A stretch of DNA of 64,000 nt from Eunapius fragilis. Its lineage: Eukaryota > Porifera > Demospongiae > Spongillida > Spongillidae. The stretch lies in assembly GCA_963681505.1 (NCBI GenBank), contig OY811981.1:3567875-3631874 (forward strand). The letters run 5' to 3'. How positions within the stretch are numbered: the stretch's first letter is position 1; the number at the start of each line of letters is the position of its first letter. Made by a program: the position numbers and the translations under genes. The notes under the pieces are model-generated. The model did not search any database. It saw nothing but the letters and a program-made list of their open reading frames with translations, and was not told the origin of the DNA. Of this stretch, positions 35,165 to 47,000 are shown one piece after another.

Positions 35165-38100
35165 CCGTGGTTAGCTATCACTTATATATCACAAAGAGAT
35201 CAACCAAGTCTGGGTGCTCTCCTTACTGCCTAAACTTAAACGGTACAGCAGCAGAAAACTCCAGAGCCCTGTTTATGTTAAGGCACTATACTTGCAACAA
35301 CAAAAAAACAAAGGCCTTGTTTTATTGTTGGAGAAATTGCGCTGTGGCTTTTATTATAAGCAGTGATCCAACCTATATTGCTGCCTATATATATAAACTA
35401 AAACGGTTGCGGTCGACCACTAGCTGATTATATTAAGGCAGCACTGCAAGTGATACTTTAATGCAGGCGATGTGGCTTTTGTTGTTAGGAGTGCTTATTC
35501 AACCTATTCGACTCTGTACTGCCTAAACCTAAACGGTACCCCCACCCTGTTTATGTTAAGGCAGAATCTGAAAAAAAAAAAAAAAACTTACTTTAATGCA
35601 GGAGTAATTGCCCTGTGGCTTTATCTATAGTTCTTATGAGTGCTTGTCCAATTAACCTATTCGATCCTATATATACTGCTCTACTTACTGCCTAAACTTA
35701 AACGGTACAGCGGTCGAAAACCCCTGCGCCCTGTTTATGTTAAGGCATTACACTTGCAACAACAAAAAACAAAGGCCTTGTTTTATTGTGTGAGAAATTG
35801 CGCTGTGGCTTTTGTTGTAAGCAGTGCTTATCCATGATCCAACCTATATATAAACTAAAACGGTTGCGGTCGACCAGCCCCAACCTAGCTGTTTAGATTA
35901 AGGCAGCACTGCAAATAATGCTTACTTCAATGCAGGCGATGTGGCTTTCGTTGTTAGGAGTGCTTATTCAACCTATTCGATCCTGGTCTGCCTAAACCTA
36001 AACGGTACCCCCCGCCCTGTTTGTGTTAAGGCAGGCAGTATCTGAAACAAAAACAAAAAACACTTCTTTAATGCAGGAGTAATTGCCCTGTGGCTATATC
36101 TATAGTTCTTATGAGTGCCTATCCAATTAACCTATTCAATCCTATACTGCTCTACTTACTGCCTAAACTTAAACGGTACAGCGGTCGAAAACACCCGCGC
36201 CCTGTTTATGTTAAGGCACTATACTTGCAACAAGAAAGGCCTTGTTTTATTGTAGGAGAAATTGCGCTGTGCATGGCTTTTGTTGTAAGCAGTGCTTATC
36301 CGTGATCCAACCTATATTACAAACTAAAACGGTTGCGGTCGACCAACCCCACCCTACTTGTTTATATTAAGGCAGTACTGCAAATAATACTTACTTTAAT
36401 GCAGGCGATGTGGCTTTCGTTGCTAGGAGTACTTAACTTATTCAACCTATAAAACCACAAGAAAAGCCACAGCGCAATTTGTCCAAAATAAAACAAGGCC
36501 TTTGTTATTTGTCGTTGCAAGTATATAGTGCCTTATCATAAACACGGCGGGGGTGGTCGGCCCGACTCGGCCGCTGTACCGTTTAAGTACGTAGAGCAGT
36601 AAGGTTGGATAAGCACTCCTAACAACGAAATCCACATTGCTTGCATTAAAGTGTTATTTGCAAGTACTGCCTTAATTATAAACAGCTAGGCTGCGGCTGG
36701 TTGACAGCAACCGTTTTAGTTTAGGCAGTAATATAGCACTGCTTAAAACAAAAGCCAAAGCGCAATTTCTCCCTAATAAAACAAGACCTTTGTTTTTGGT
36801 TGTTGCAAGTATAGTGCCTTAACATAAACAGGGCGGAGGCACCGTTTAGGTTTAGGCAGTACAGGGTCTAATAGGTTGAATAAGCACTCCTAACAACGAA
36901 AGCCACATCGCCTGCATTAAAGTAAGTGTTGTTTGCAGTACTGCCTTAATAAACAGCTAGGGTGGGGGTGGTCGACCGCAACTGTTTTAGTTTATATATA
37001 GGCAGTAATATAGGTTGGAACATGGATAAGCACTGCTTATAATAAAAGGCACAGCGCAATTTCTCCCACAATAAAACAAGGCCTTTTTGTTTTGTTGTTG
37101 CAAGTATAGTGCCTTAACATAAACAGGGCGGGGGCGCCGTTTAGGTTTAGGCAGTACAGGGTCTAATAGGTTGAATAAGCACTCCTAACAACGAAAACCA
37201 CATCATCTGCATTAAAGATTTATTTCCTAATATAAACAGCAAGGGTGGTACGGAGCTGGTCGACCGCAACCATTTTATTTTATGCAGTAAAATAGGTTGG
37301 ATCAATCAGCACTGCTTAAAACATAAGCCACAGCGCAATTTCTTCCTAATAAAACAGGCCTTTGTTTTTTGTTGTTGCAAGTATAGTGCCTTAACATAAA
37401 CAGGGCGCATGCAGGGGTTGTCGACCGCTGTACCGTTTAAGTTTAGGCAGTAAGTAGACCAGTATCGGATCGAATATGTTAATTGGACAAGAACTAAGCC
37501 ACAGGGCCATTACTCCTGCATTAAAGTAAGTGTTTTTTTTTTTCCAGATACTACCTCAAGTTAACGGAAACAGGGCTGGGCACCGTTTAGGTTTAGGCAG
37601 TACAGGGTCGAATAGGTTGGATAAGCACTCCTAACAACGAAAGCCACATCACCTGCATTAAAGTATTATTTGCAGTACTGCCTTTATACAAACAGCTAAA
37701 GGGTGGGGCTGGTCGACCGCAACCTTTTTAGTTTTGTATAGGTAGTAATATAGGTTGGATCATGGATAAGCACTGCTTACAACAAAAGCCACAGCGCAAT
37801 TTCTCCCAAATAAAACAATTCCTTTGTTTTTTGTTGTTGTTGCAAGTATAATGCCTTAGCATAAACAGGGCGCGGGGTTTGTTGACCGCTGCACCGTTTA
37901 AGTTTAGGCAGTAAGTAGAGCAGTATAGGATTGAATAGGTTAATTGCACAAGCACTATTGATTTTGCCACAGGGTAATTACTCCTGCATTAATTTTTTTT
38001 TTTTCAGATACTGCCTTAACATAAACAGGGCGGAGGCACCGTTTAGGTTTAGGCAGTACAGGGTCGAATAGGTTGGATAAGACTCCTAACAAAATTAACG

Positions 38101-38530
38101 AAAGCCACATCGCCTGCATTAAAGTAAGTGCGGGCTTTAAATAACCACAACCGTTTAGTTTAGGCAGTATATAGGTTGGATAATTGATATGCAACAAAAA
38201 TTTCTCCCCAAATAAAACTAGGCTTTTGTTTTTTGTTGTTGCAAGTGTAGTGCCTTAACATAAACACGGCGGGGGTGGTCGACAGCTGTACCGTTTAAGT
38301 ATGTAGAGCAGTATAGGATTGAGTATAGGTTGGACAAGCACTGATAAGAGCTAAAGTCACAGCGCAATTTCTCCAGCATCAAATGCAAGTGATTTTTGCC
38401 TCAACATGAACAGGGCGGGGGTGCCAACGAAGCCGTTTAGGTTTAGGCAGTATGTAAAGCAGTAGGGCTGAATACTGAGCTTGTTTTTAATTGCTAGCAT
38501 TCTAATAAACCACGACTCACTTTTGCCTGA
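35165..38530. repeat. Hairpin-unit array in two opposite blocks (head-to-head)
   Basis: Units of about 130-180 bp occur in one orientation from 35165 to about 36440 and in the opposite orientation from about 36450 to 38530. Each unit carries ACTGCCTAAAC-(C/T)-TAAACGG and, 10-25 bp later, CCTGTTTATGTTAAGGCAGT, which pair into an imperfect hairpin. About 20 hairpins are countable. Three unit types (ending ...CTTTAATGCAG before GCGATGTGGC, before GAGTAATTGC, and the AAAGGCCTTG/GAGAAATTGCGCTG type) alternate to give a higher-order period of about 470 bp. No gene is supported inside. Confidence 0.85.
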
Positions 38531-38799
38531 CTGGAACAAAACATTAAAATGACCGTCTTTGCTTTCTGGTTCGATAGCAACAAAGAACTAAATTATCCGT
38601 TGCTTAGTACGCGAGTTATACGCGGGTCGCGTTTTTTAATGATATTCACGACCCGGGTCGATTGCTATATAGGAACTACTACCGTAGTTCCTGACTACAC
38701 ATTGTGGGGACACCCTGTCCCAGTCCTGTACTAAAACCTCACCAGTCCCATTCCCATACATAAGCATTGCCACTTCACCACCATCACATAAGCACTGCT

Positions 38800-39015
38800 T
38801 TAGTACGCCCACCCCCAACCCATCGTTTATGAGGCCCCACCCCTTTATGAGGCCCCACCTCCAACTCATCCTTTATGAGGCCCCACCTCCAACGCATTCT
38901 TTATGAGGCCCCACCCCCAACCTATCCTTCCTTTATGGGGTCCCACCCCCAACCCATCCTTTATAGGGCCACACCCCCAACCCATTCTTCCTTTATGGGG
39001 CCCCACCCCCAAGCC
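38800..39015. repeat. Degenerate minisatellite (TTTATGAGGCCCCACCCCCAA)
   Basis: About 6-7 imperfect copies of a TTTATGRGGCCCCACCCCCA motif, each about 30-40 bp, rich in C on the plus strand. Confidence 0.75.
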
Positions 39016-39162
39016 CCCACTATCACTTCATGCTTACCTCATGGACCACCCATTATGGCATTCTTCATCTTGATCTTGATCTACTCCTCACTCACTCCAT
39101 CACAGTCCACCCCCACACTCATCGTCCACCCCCACACACATCACACAATTCCCACATCATCT

Positions 39163-40072
39163 AAGGTGAGGGGCGTAGACTGCATGTAAGGTGAGGGTTT
39201 AGACTGCATGAGGTCACTAAGGTGAGGGTGTAGTCTGCATGATGTCGCTAAGGTGAGGGTGTAGACTGCATGAGGTCACTAAGGTGAGGGCGTAGTCTGC
39301 ATGAGGTTGCTAAGGTGAGGGATGTAGTCTGCATGAGGCCACTAAGGTGAGGGTATAGACTGCATGAGGTTACTAAGGTGAGGGGTGTAGTCTGCATGAG
39401 GTCACTAAGGTGAGGGGTGTAGACTGCATGAGGTTGCATATAAGGTGAGGGCGTAGTCTGCATGAGGTTGCTAAGGTGAGGGATGTAGTCTGCATGAGGC
39501 CACTAAGGTGAGGGGCGTAGACTGCATGAGATCACTAAGATATGGAGTAGTCTGCATGAGGTCACTAAGGTGAGGGTGTAGTCTGCATGAGGTCACTAAG
39601 GTGAGGGGTGTAGACTGCATGAGGTCACTAAGGTGAGGGGCGTAGACTGCATGAGATCACTAAGATATGGAGTAGTCTGCATGAGGTCGCTAAGGTGAGG
39701 GTGTAGTCTGCATGAGGTTACTAAGGTGAGGGGTGTAGTCTGCATGAGGTCACTAAGGTGAGGGGTGTAGTCTGCATGAGGTCGCTAAGGTGAGGGTGTA
39801 GACTGCATGAGGTCACTAAGGTGAGGGTGTAGTCTGCATGAGGTTACTAAGGTGAGGGTATAGTCTGCATGAGGTCACTAAGGTGAGCGGCATAGACTGC
39901 ATGAGGTTGCATGTAAGGTGAGGGGTGAAGACTGCATGAGGTGCATGTAAGGTGAGGGGTGACTGCATGAGGTCATTAAGATATGGTGTAGTCTGCATGA
40001 GGTCACTAAGGTGAGGGTGTAGACTGCATGAGGTCGCTAAGGTGAGGGTGTAGTCTGCATGAGGTTGCTGTC
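39163..40072. repeat. 31-bp minisatellite, about 29 copies
   Basis: The unit contains CTAAGGTGAGGGTGTAGTCT and GCATGAGGTCA. Copies vary at GTGTAG/GCGTAG and TCACT/TCGCT/TTGCT. Each unit includes AAGGTGAGG, a good donor consensus on the plus strand, but with no acceptor partner in the unit. Confidence 0.9.
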
Positions 40073-40951
40073 ATGAAGTGGAGTCACCTCCTGGTATTCA
40101 AAAGGCTTCACCCAGTGATTCATAAGAAGGAAGGTTGCAACCTTTAAACTGCTCATGTGTTGTTGCATAGTGGTGATGCCTAGTTACATCACCTAAGAAA
40201 CTGCATCTTTGAAATGCCTTGGTAAAAATACCAAATTGAGATGCCAATGAACTCTACACATTCATCCACTAGAAGTATAAGGAGTACTGATGCCCCCAAT
40301 AGAAACTTACACATTCATCAACTAGGAAGTATAAGGAGGCAATGCTTGGTGAGACAGGTAAGTATTACATTGGTCTGAGGGAGTATTGGCACCAGAAATC
40401 ATTAACGCAGGTATTTCTATTAAGCACATATATGTAGCTGCAATGGTGATAGTGATCGATTTGATGAGGCATCAGCTGTAAAAGCTAAACGTGGCCAGAA
40501 CAGAAAAGAGTGCAGCAAAGGGTGGGGACACGTTTGGGTCTTTACCAACAAGAGATGGCTGGGAGGAAATGCGACTAGTGTTGCTTCGTCCTGCAGAAAA
40601 CCACACTGACCAAGAGGAAGCAAACATACCTGCATATCTTCATACATACCATATTCATGCCTGCATAGGTGCTTATTCATCTTGTTGAGGAGTTTTGTGT
40701 AAGATTGGTGCATAAATATTAATTAGCCCTGCCCTTCCACTGGCCCTGCTATTAGACATGCAGTGTGTCCCGCATGCAATCAAGGAAATGAAATTCCATT
40801 GATGAAGTTAACAGATTAATATTTATAACAACATCAATCGTTACTAACCAAATTATAACCTCTATTAATTTCATGACACTGAACTGAGTCAAAAATGAAT
40901 TACCTTACACACATGGCAAGCATGTGCTCCAATTAAATTTTTAACTTGGAA
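40073..40951. other. Intergenic, no gene supported
   Basis: Only short chance frames. Two partly repeated segments, ACACATTCATC-(C/A)-ACTAG-AAGTATAAGGAG, lie at about 40256 and 40308. Confidence 0.45.
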
Positions 40952-41855
40952 TCACGCCTGGTACTGAATCAAATAAGCAGGGTATGCCTTCTCGTTGTCA
41001 TAAGCCATGAACACCTGGGAACCGTTAGTCGTTCCTGTCACCATGTCGTACTTCATTTGACCAAACTGCAGCTGACTGCTCAATACTGCAGAGGGCTTGG
41101 GAGGGGGCATTCGAAGGGTGGGGGTTGAAGCACAGTTGTAGCTGTCTCCTGTCAGGACCTTCACCAGGAACATCTCCCTGTACCCTGTTGCAGCATTGAC
41201 ATGGGCATAGTTGTGAGAATAGCTGGCGTTCACGGCAAAGTAGTTGGCCACTCCCCACATCCCCTGGGCACTGTACCTCATGTCAAAGCCATCCTCACCC
41301 TCATAGATCGGTTTGGGGTCATTATTACGTGTGCCGTGGAACAGCTCCTTCTCATTCACCACTCCACTGTTCTTAAGGTGAAGTCTCTTTCTGTGTTGAA
41401 CATATCTTTCCCAGAGCCACGTGTTCTGAATACGCTGAACTGAAGTGATTCTAGCTTGGGGCATGGTTTGTTGATACTTCTGGACAACCTGATTCCATTC
41501 CGGGGTTCCTTGAGGGAGACCGAAGAGTTCTGTAGTCTTGGACTGTGGCTTTTGCCATTCAGGAGGTAAATCTGCATCTTTGGCTGATGCCTGGTAATTA
41601 ATTATTTCTTCCTATACTAGACTGTAGACCTTCTCAACTGAATTGATTGCACCCTCTAGTTTTAACACCTTTCCACGTTTCCCCCCAGGCTTTGGTAACT
41701 GTGCTTCGACAGAACAGATTACACTATGTCTCTGAGCTATCTCTTCCAGCTGCCTTTCCAGAGTAGCACATTCACCAAATGGTATGGGAACAGTTTTAGT
41801 GACAAACTCTCTAATTTTTTGAGGATTCTGTCCTTGGCAACTGCCAAACTCTTTT
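40952..41855 (-). CDS. PARP catalytic domain (PARP14-like mono-ART), probably damaged gene
   Basis: The frame from about 41611 to TGA at 40954-40952 gives a full PARP fold: LPPEWQ, IQNTWLWERYVQHRKRL, LFHGTR (NAD-binding His), GVANYFAVNASYSHNY (catalytic Tyr), GYREMFLVKVLTG, and QVFMAYDNEKAYPAYLIQY. The place of the polymerase Glu is Val, so the activity would be mono-ADP-ribosylation or none. Upstream, the same frame runs on from about 41855 (REFVTKTVPIPFGECATLER, LEEIAQRHSVICSVEAQL, KLEGAINSVEKVYSLV). It is interrupted by a TAG at 41614-41612, which is either an in-frame stop or a weak ...CTAGTATAG acceptor. A hAT fragment on the other strand abuts at about 41855. No complete N-terminus was found. 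Confidence 0.75.
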
Positions 41856-41859
41856 GTGG

Positions 41860-42480
41860 TCCCTTTGATGTATAAATTAAATAAGGTGAAAGATCTTTGT
41901 CGTACTAGATGGGTTCAGCGAATTGATTCATTACAAGTATTTACGTATCTCCACCCATCAACTGTAGCTTGCATGGAAAGAATCGTGATGATGGTGCAAG
42001 ATTATGGTCAACCGACTCACTTACTGATGCTAGGGGTCATCAGTTAGCCATCACAACTACAGATTATATCAGTGCTTTAGTGATAACAAACTCATGCCTA
42101 AAGTACTTGCAAGCCTTGACATCAAATTTGCAAGCTGAGACCAAAGATATCGTTGCTGCGGTAAAGGAGATAGACAGCATAATATCTACACTCCAAGATG
42201 TCAGAGTTAATATCAGTACCTACCATGCAAGCTGGTACATGCATCAATTCCTTCTACATCTCATCTAAATCTGGCACCGGTAGAGCATGAGTTTGACGCA
42301 GTATCAAGTTAGTTAGAGGAAAGCATATATTTTGTGAGGCATGCACTGTTGATAATAGAGCAGGGTTTGATATTCCCAGACCAAGGCGGACTGGAAAAGC
42401 CAATATCCCATGTTCTGCGTCACTAGGAGCATCTCAACTTGTAAGAGAGGGAATTAATCAGATGTTCTTCCAGAGAAATA
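41860..42480 (+). pseudogene. hAT-type transposase fragment (P52rIPK/ZMYM-like)
   Basis: LNKVKDLCRTRWVQRIDSLQ then VFTYLHPSTVACME, followed in a shifted frame by ARLWSTDSLTDARGHQLAI and ISALVITNSCLKYLQALTSN. LQAETKDIVAAVKEID comes next, and further on a IPRPRRTGKANIPCS-like stretch. These are the 'LC.TRWv.R..a...f' and 'L.Q.L....Dl..a...i' blocks of hAT transposases. One frame change (near 41985) and later stops mark it as dead. The N-terminal zinc finger and the dimerisation tail are absent. Confidence 0.7.
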
Positions 42481-42489
42481 AATAATTCA

Positions 42490-44012
42490 GCAGTTTTAGG
42501 AAGAGATCTGGCAAAAGAAGTCCATTTGCCAACAAATCCATGAGAATATACATGACATCAACACCATAGTAAATATAAAGCTTTCATTTACTATAGCAGG
42601 AAATGTCATATATACAACATTTACATACACATTTGCACTGCATTTGAATAATAGTAAATATAATGTCACATTTTCAGTCCAAACAGTCATTGTTTACACA
42701 AACACACACATGCATGGATTCAGTCAGTATGCACTGTTATATAATTCACCGTACACACTCACACACACACATAGACACATGAACACCATATCTTCCTGCC
42801 ATATGCACCCTGTGTGTTCCTGTGCAGTGTATGGACTGAACACAAGGCTGAACCGTTGTACATGTTGACTTTTAACAGTAGAGCATTGAACACACCTATT
42901 AGTATACATATATCACACTACTACTACTACTACACAGGAGTACAAAAAACACAGAGAGAAAACCAGAGAGTAAGCCAGTAACCCACAGAGAGTAACAAGT
43001 ACACCTAGTATATGTTATACAATGAAACATGAGAACGCTTCACACCGCATGCAGCAGGCACAAAGTATCCATTTACATAGAGAGCGCCACATGTACAGTA
43101 AAAAGTAGGAAACGACCAGGGAGGGAATTGTTGCGCACTGGATTTGTACGCTAAACGCACGTTTGTAACTTTTTCTTGTGCGCGGCCTACCCACACAGCA
43201 TTATATAACCGCTACATTGAAAGAGCTGTCACAGTGGCCACAATTTTGATATTCAGATCTATACCCTTTTCCCACCTAGCGCATCCATCCGCTGCTGTGG
43301 GGAATCAGGGGCCTAGGTACGAGACTATACCGCACAGAGAACAATACACATGTACAACACAGAGAAACATGTGTCACAGTAATTTATTGCGTGTGAGTGG
43401 ACTGAACAATTAATGTGTGTGGACTGAACAGTGTGTGTTAATGAGGACTTGACAGTGGGGACTTAACAGTGTGTCAGTGTGTGTATACTTGTGGAATGAA
43501 TTTATGTGAACAAAAACATGAAGCTATGGTTATTATGAGACTTATTACAGGTTGTAGTTATGAGATAATATTTACTGAACAAGAAACTCATTTCCTCATT
43601 CATGCACGTAACTCAATTCAATTTATGATCGACATGTATAAGTATGTGCATAGGTGCACGGTGGAGGCTTAAGGCATGCATGTGTGTGTTTTTATAGACT
43701 GAACAGTGTTTGTGCACATATGGACTTAGTGATCAGTGTGGACTGTACAGTGTGTATTGAGTGTGAATTGCATGCACTGTAGCATGGTGAGTGTGGACAT
43801 ACTTCGTGTGTAGACTGGGTGTGAGTTAATGTGTGCGGCCAACTTTCTAGTCCAGGATGTTTGAATAGGCATATCTGGTTTGAATTGCTTTACATTCATA
43901 TCATTGTATGAGGCATCATTTGGGATGATTATGATGAACACCTTTATTTTGCAGCACAATAAAAGGATAAGAAAATAGAATACTGAATAAGCAACTTGTA
44001 ATATTCATACGA
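42490..44012. other. Intergenic, TG/GT low complexity
   Basis: No gene supported. Loose copies of a GTGTGGACTGAACAGTGTGTG motif occur at 43390-43830, and a short (ACT)n run at about 42916. Confidence 0.5.
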
Positions 44013-47000
44013 TCAATTCCGAGTTCTAATAATGTCCATCATCACTTCTAATGAGGTAACCTTTTCCCTAGGCTTTCCCTTTGGCTTTCCTTGCAACTGC
44101 TCCACTTGGTCAATACGTTTCCAGTCAAAGAATGATGTGGGCCTTAATCCTGGAGTACATATATAAAATGGGGAGGGGGGAGGAGGCATATAAAGCTCTT
44201 AAAACATACAGTTAAACACCTACATTTTGTGAAGCTCCAATTAATAAAGCGCACAGCACATTAAAATTGAGGCTACGGTGATACAGGTATCGTGTTTCTC
44301 TAACAGAGGTGCACTAGAATGCTCAACATGCTTCGCAATTGTGGTTATTTTATTTTATTGCAAGCAAACTCCACTTTCTTTACAACTGAAATGTTGAAAA
44401 ATAATTTAACATGTTCCACCCTAGTATTACAAATTCAGTTGCGCTTGATGCTTGCCGAAGATAAACCTTCAAACAGAATACATTCCAGTATTTTAATTGC
44501 ATGATCTATGCTCATGCACAAGTAGATGATCTATATCTTATCATTATTTTTAACTTCCATAGCCACTCTCCATGTAATACTGTATACACCACCAAAAATG
44601 ACATGCATAGTAAGTAGGCAGATTTAGCTGCACAAGGTGCCCAGGGTTTGTTGATACTCAGATATTTATTTCAGAATGACATTCAGATCACTAATGGCTA
44701 CAATAAAAACTTGATTATCACATGAAGCAATACCTCTGTTACAAAAACTATACTTTAAGCAAGTAGCACTTTCACCACCCAGACAAATGAATCACATAGT
44801 TTAGTTCTACTAAGAATGAGCTTCAATTTGAAGCAATTACACCAGTATCTGTATAGTTATGGCAAAGATATAAGCTAACCACAAGTTGTAAAAATACTAA
44901 TTCAGTATTTCTTAAACTATCAAAATTAATGGCATATTCTACATACATATCTAGGCAAATAAATACGAGAAAGTTGTAACAGTATCTGAGAAGCAAAGCA
45001 GAAAAGTGATAGACATATAGTGGAATGAATTATTATACATACATACATCTAAAGTAACTGAAAACAAATATGTTACAACGCTACAATGCGTAATGATTCC
45101 AGTGCCTCACCTGGAAGTGTAGAAAGTAGCTCCAATATATCTCCACCTTCTGAAGGAGTTGGTAAGTTACCTGAAGTTGGTGAACAGCAAATGCATTGGC
45201 ATTCTAAATTAAATTTACACATAATTTGTTTTTGAATTGTCCATTCCTATCATATTGCATCAGTTATATCATACGACTGTTAATCTATTTCCATCCTTAA
45301 TTTAGGGTGGAAATCCTGAATTAAGGATCACTTTACATCTGCATCATATTGGGTATTTTTTGTAGATTGAACAAACGTCTACAAGTATGTGAAAAAGTGC
45401 TGTTTCAGCCTACACGTAAGCGTTTTATTGGGACATATGGTCCTCACACTCAATGATGTATAAAACTTTGAACTCAAACAATGTAACGCTTATGCATAGA
45501 GCTTCGTTTTTAATCTGCTTTGGAGCACGCTTAACCATCGGCTCTTTAGATATACGATCGAGACAGAGGGCGTACAAGAAATGCCCACAATCTTGATGGC
45601 AAAGAGTATAAAAGTTGGAAATTGTGTGTGGATGGCAAAAAGAGTTTAAATTATATCTGCCAAACAATCGAGAATGCTTCTAGCAAGTTTTTTGTAAATC
45701 GAAACAACTCGAGATAAATGAGGGGTGTGTCCCAGCCAGAGAGTGTGTAGTACTAGCAGCATGCTGGCGTTGTTTTCTGCTGCCACTTGGCAAGTAGCCC
45801 TCTTTGCTATGTTGATCGTTGTTATTTCAAGCATTGGCTGTTTTTTCATTTGTTGGAATTAATGCCTACATGTTAGTTAACGTGCCTACGCGTACATGAC
45901 GATCTAACACTAAGCTTCTATAGGCTTTCATCTAAACAGTGCTACTTAATTAGTCATCATGCCTTTTTTACAGCAAAATCACTGCTTAGGGTTTGTTTCA
46001 GCATTCGTTCATAATAATGTGGCGTACAATCAAGGTCGGAATAATGTAGAAGGAAATAACAACTAATAGATAGCGCTGTTTAGATGAAAGCCTATAGAAA
46101 CTTAATATCGCCAGAAATATCCTATACAATGCTAATTGAAGTTGATACGAGAGGCGTAAAGTGATCCTTAATTCAGGATTTCCATCCTAAATTGAGGATG
46201 GAAATAGATTTTATTAAAGATTAATATCTGGAGGAATAGGATTTCAACTAATTTTTAACTGACAGTTGGTAAACAGTTACTTGATTAGTGGAGTTATACA
46301 TGTAGAAGAAAGAATTTATCATGAAAATCTGTTCGTCCACTTTCAGTCCTGATCTCAATATGACTTAGACAAATACATGACGGGCCTGTACAACCAGACG
46401 GACCATACGCTAACTGCAGATAATACACTCACAATAATAAGTGTTTGAACAATGCAATACATTCAACTGATTAGGTAAATGGCAAATCCTTTCTCTCATG
46501 CAAGGTTATTGTAACTTACAATGCTACTACATACACTTTCCCGAGACAGATAATTGTTGTAAACATCTCTTCTTACACTTGTACACAAGCACCCAAACAG
46601 ATGGACAAGGCATTTGATGTGCCATAGTGTTAGTATTGTCTCAACAGGAACTTACTCGGAAGTTAATACTAATAATCCAGGCAACACACACACACAATTA
46701 CCCCTTCTAGTTTTCAGATTTTTTTAAGAACATCTGACAACTGGTTCATTTTAAAAGGCATGAATATGTATGCACACACATCAATGCAGTGCGTTGACTT
46801 TATTTTACTTGGCCTGGGAAATGAGAAAAAGTATTACAAGGGTAATTTAGCCAGTCATTGTCCTCATTTAGTGAAGGAAGAGCATCTTCTACTTTTCAGC
46901 GGACAACAACAACATGCAAACAAACCATCATGGTGCTGGGGTTCACATACCCTGTTGATGATCATTTTCAATTGTGTCTGCGGTCTCAAAGGCATCATTC

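Noticed and set aside
40491-40688. 65-residue plus-strand frame
   Set aside because: No domain, no splice context, and close to minisatellite debris.
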